Below are positions 5,151-6,408 of a stretch of 6,408 bases of DNA, in pieces. The notes under the pieces were generated by a model that was given only the letters and a program-made list of their open reading frames with translations, was not told the DNA's origin and searched no databases. Source of the stretch: AC-37 sp045805345 (GTDB lineage: Bacteria > Actinomycetota > Thermoleophilia > Solirubrobacterales > Thermoleophilaceae); assembly GCA_045805345.1 (NCBI GenBank), contig JBJMLK010000163.1, positions 1 through 6,408 of the forward strand, given 5' to 3'. Both the position numbers and the translations under genes were made by a program. Position 1 is the first letter of the stretch. Every line of letters begins with the position of its first letter.

Positions 5151-5522
5151 GTGGCGGGCAGCGCCGCTTCCAACATGACCACGCGCGCCCTCATCATCGT
5201 CGCCTCCGGCCTCGCCGTCCTCGTCGCGGGGCTCGGCGGGTACGTCGTCGGCTCGAACGCGAAGCCATCGGAGGCCGAGGTCCTCGCCGCGCGCACGACG
5301 GCGCGGTCGGCGGCGAGCCGCGCAGCGTTCGAGCGTACGCGCACGGCGGCGCTGATTGCCGGGCGTCGCGAGGGCGAGAAGGCCGGACGCGTCGAGGGCC
5401 GCGAGCGCGGGACAGCTCAGGCGCGGCGGCGGATGGCGAAGCAGCGCGCGGCGCTCGCGCGTGAGGGCATCACCGTCGCACCCACGGACGAGCCTGCGTC
5501 GGCGCGAGGCGCATCGCCATGA
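5151..5522 (+). CDS. Small single-pass membrane protein with GX3 helix repeat
   Basis: 123 aa, family not recognised. Residues 13-35 are one transmembrane helix (ALIIVASGLAVLVAGLGG) closed by GYVVGS. From 41 to 107 there is a charged Ala/Arg/Glu-rich, probably helical stretch. It contains glycines at 71, 75, 79, 83 and 87, a perfect GxxxG series of five. The tail (108-123) is Pro/Ser-rich and probably disordered. The GX3 pattern resembles glycine-ridged helices that pack closely, as in FliH or Yae1-like proteins, but no homology to these is claimed. The GTG start is preferred because the promoter places +1 there; ATG at 5175 would remove eight residues without affecting the membrane helix. 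The stop overlaps the next gene's start by four bases (ATGA), so the two are translationally coupled. The same layout in the next protein suggests a tandem duplication. Confidence 0.75.
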   Translation: MAGSAASNMTTRALIIVASGLAVLVAGLGGYVVGSNAKPSEAEVLAARTTARSAASRAAFERTRTAALIAGRREGEKAGRVEGRERGTAQARRRMAKQRAALAREGITVAPTDEPASARGASP

Positions 5523-6016
5523 GCCCTCCCAATGTCAGGCGACGCCCCCGCGTCGTACTCGCATGCCTCCTGGTGCTCGTCGCCCTAGCGACCGCCGCCG
5601 GTGTCGGCTATGCGCTCGGTCATCGAGGTGGCGAGGACCTCAGCCGCGCTCGCGCGCACGCCGCTCGCCTGGGCGCGCGCGAAGGTGCAGCCCGTGGTCG
5701 TCGAGTCGGCTACGCCCAGGGGTTCGCACGGGCCAAGGACGCGGCGTACTCGATGGCGCGACGGCGCGCCTACGCCGCCACCTACCACCGCCCTCGGCCC
5801 GTGGCCCCGACCCCAGCACCGACAACGGCGGTCCGCGCCTGTCCTCCGGGCCAGTACACGACGTCCTCGGGGAGCTGCGCGCCCGATCCGCGCGGGTATG
5901 GGACGCCTCCGGCGAACAGCCCCGAGGGCAAGGCGATGGTCAACGCCACCCCGGGGTGTTCGGAATACCCCCCGCCCCCGGACTACAGCGGCCCGGTTCA
6001 GTGCGCCGGTCCCTAG
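5519..6016 (+). CDS. Membrane protein, GX3-repeat partner with Cys-containing tail
   Basis: 165 aa, family not recognised. A basic N-terminus (RRRPR) precedes a transmembrane helix (12-34) ending GVGYALGHRGG, parallel to GGYVVGS in the upstream protein. Glycines at 52, 56, 60, 64 and 68 form the same five-step GxxxG series inside an Ala/Arg-rich helix (39-90). The C-terminal part differs: a Pro-rich linker (91-105), then CPPGQYTTSSGSC (108-120) and two further Cys (147, 162) in a Gly/Pro/Tyr-rich tail. Four Cys outside the membrane suggest two disulfides and an extracytoplasmic location. VLAC at 13-16 resembles a lipobox but lies too early in the hydrophobic segment and lacks the usual small residue at -2. 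Start at the ATG overlapping the previous stop. The pair probably interact through their helices, which is inference. Confidence 0.78.
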   Translation: MSPPNVRRRPRVVLACLLVLVALATAAGVGYALGHRGGEDLSRARAHAARLGAREGAARGRRVGYAQGFARAKDAAYSMARRRAYAATYHRPRPVAPTPAPTTAVRACPPGQYTTSSGSCAPDPRGYGTPPANSPEGKAMVNATPGCSEYPPPPDYSGPVQCAGP

Positions 6017-6098
6017 GACGCGCGTGTGCCGCGGCGAGCGCGAGGGCGCGGGGTGTGTCGATCCTCTCCACGCAGCCGGTACGTCCTCGATCCGACCC

Positions 6099-6113
6099 GC
6101 GCAGAAACTGCGC
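6099..6113 (+). terminator. Possible terminator after the membrane-protein operon
   Basis: GCGCAG pairs with CTGCGC around an AAA loop. It is followed by a run of seven G and a five-C run (6120-6133) that could form a second structure. No T-run is present. Confidence 0.35.
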
Positions 6114-6156
6114 AGGTAAGGGGGGGTGCCCCCGGACGACGCTGAGGGCCGGTGCG

Positions 6157-6162
6157 TAGCCT
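6157..6162 (+). promoter_or_regulatory. Candidate -10 box of the right-end ORF
   Basis: TAGCCT fits TANNNT and predicts +1 at 6169, one base from the ATG at 6170, again a leaderless arrangement like that at 5139-5151. Confidence 0.35.
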
Positions 6163-6169
6163 GAGCGGC

Positions 6170-6357
6170 ATGGCGCGCGAGCCGACCTCCAGCGCCGACG
6201 ACGCGTTCACGCGTCTTGCGGCTGAGCCTGGCTTCGCGGAGGGCAAGCCGCAGATGCTGCCGGGCACGATCAGCTTCACCCCCCGGCGTGCCCCCGCCGC
6301 ACTACGTCGAGACCGAGCGGCCCCAGCTCCACCGGCGCCGCGCTCCCGGAGGGCTAG
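6170..6357 (+). CDS. Small hypothetical protein, probably frameshifted
   Basis: From the ATG at 6170 about 38 codons have good third-position GC and read as a plausible soluble protein (MAREPTSSADDAFTRLAAE, then a PGTISFTP stretch). After a six-C run (6279-6284) the original frame turns Arg-rich with poor codon bias and stays open to the window end. Adding one base at the C-run gives a frame that stops at TAG 6355-6357, overlapping by four bases (CTAG) the stop of the minus-strand frame from the right edge. Removing one base gives GVPPPHYVETERPQ with good codon bias but no stop. This could be a sequencing error at the C-run, a decayed gene or a chance ORF. Function is unknown; the stated end assumes the +1 correction. 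Confidence 0.3.
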
Positions 6358-6408
6358 ACGTAGGAGACGGTACCGTCGGGGACCTGCCGGGACTTCTGCT
6401 TTCCCACC
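6354..6408 (-). CDS. C-terminus of an unidentified protein, cut by the right edge
   Basis: On the minus strand the last 55 bases give VGKQKSRQVPDGTVSYV and a TAG stop, with high third-position GC. It looks like the end of a real gene entering from the right and converging on the ORF at 6170. Seventeen residues are too few to identify it. Confidence 0.3.
   Translation of the reverse strand, partial: VGKQKSRQVPDGTVSYV

Noticed and set aside
5356..6159. 267-codon plus frame across both small membrane-protein genes
   Set aside because: It is Arg/Pro-rich with no domain and is out of frame with two genes that have membrane helices and an ATGA overlap.
6013..6279. 88-codon minus-strand frame at the right end
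   Set aside because: It overlaps hairpins and the better-biased plus frame at 6170, and no motif is seen.

Overview
High-GC actinobacterial chromosome, most likely Thermoleophilia (Solirubrobacterales-like). This is judged from the very high GC at third codon positions, the GTG starts, the apparent leaderless starts behind TANNNT -10 boxes, and a secreted protein whose C-terminal domain is of a kind common in that class. The assignment is inference; no taxonomic marker gene is present.

Layout. The left edge holds the 5' part of a cobalamin riboswitch pointing out of the window on the minus strand. Next to it, on the plus strand, is a complete tRNA-Glu(CTC). A secreted clan GH-A-like glycoside hydrolase (386 aa) starts 44 nt after the tRNA. 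After a 183-nt gap with its own promoter comes a 989-aa secreted protein of 14 RCC1-type blades, best read as two seven-bladed propellers, followed by Ig-like domains and an extracellular C-terminal domain. About 600 nt without an intact gene follow. They hold a second copy of the tRNA-Glu 3' end, a perfect hairpin, short direct repeats, and the frameshifted remains of a minus-strand lipoprotein with a PASTA-like segment. Then come two overlapping genes (ATGA) for small single-pass membrane proteins with matching GX3 helix repeats. The right edge has a doubtful small plus-strand ORF and the apparent C-terminus of a minus-strand gene.

Main interpretation. The tRNA-Glu 3' end (17 nt exact, 21/23 over the longer stretch) recurs about 4.5 kb downstream and brackets exactly the two large secreted-protein genes. 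This is the layout left by site-specific integration into a tRNA 3' end. No integrase lies between the copies, so this would be a cargo-only or decayed island, or else a local duplication of the tRNA tail. The two cargo genes encode exported proteins, one probably acting on a polysaccharide and one a repetitive, potentially ligand-binding propeller, so the pair looks like a cell-surface or secreted module. The downstream membrane-protein pair is a separate two-gene operon, evidently a diverged tandem duplication.
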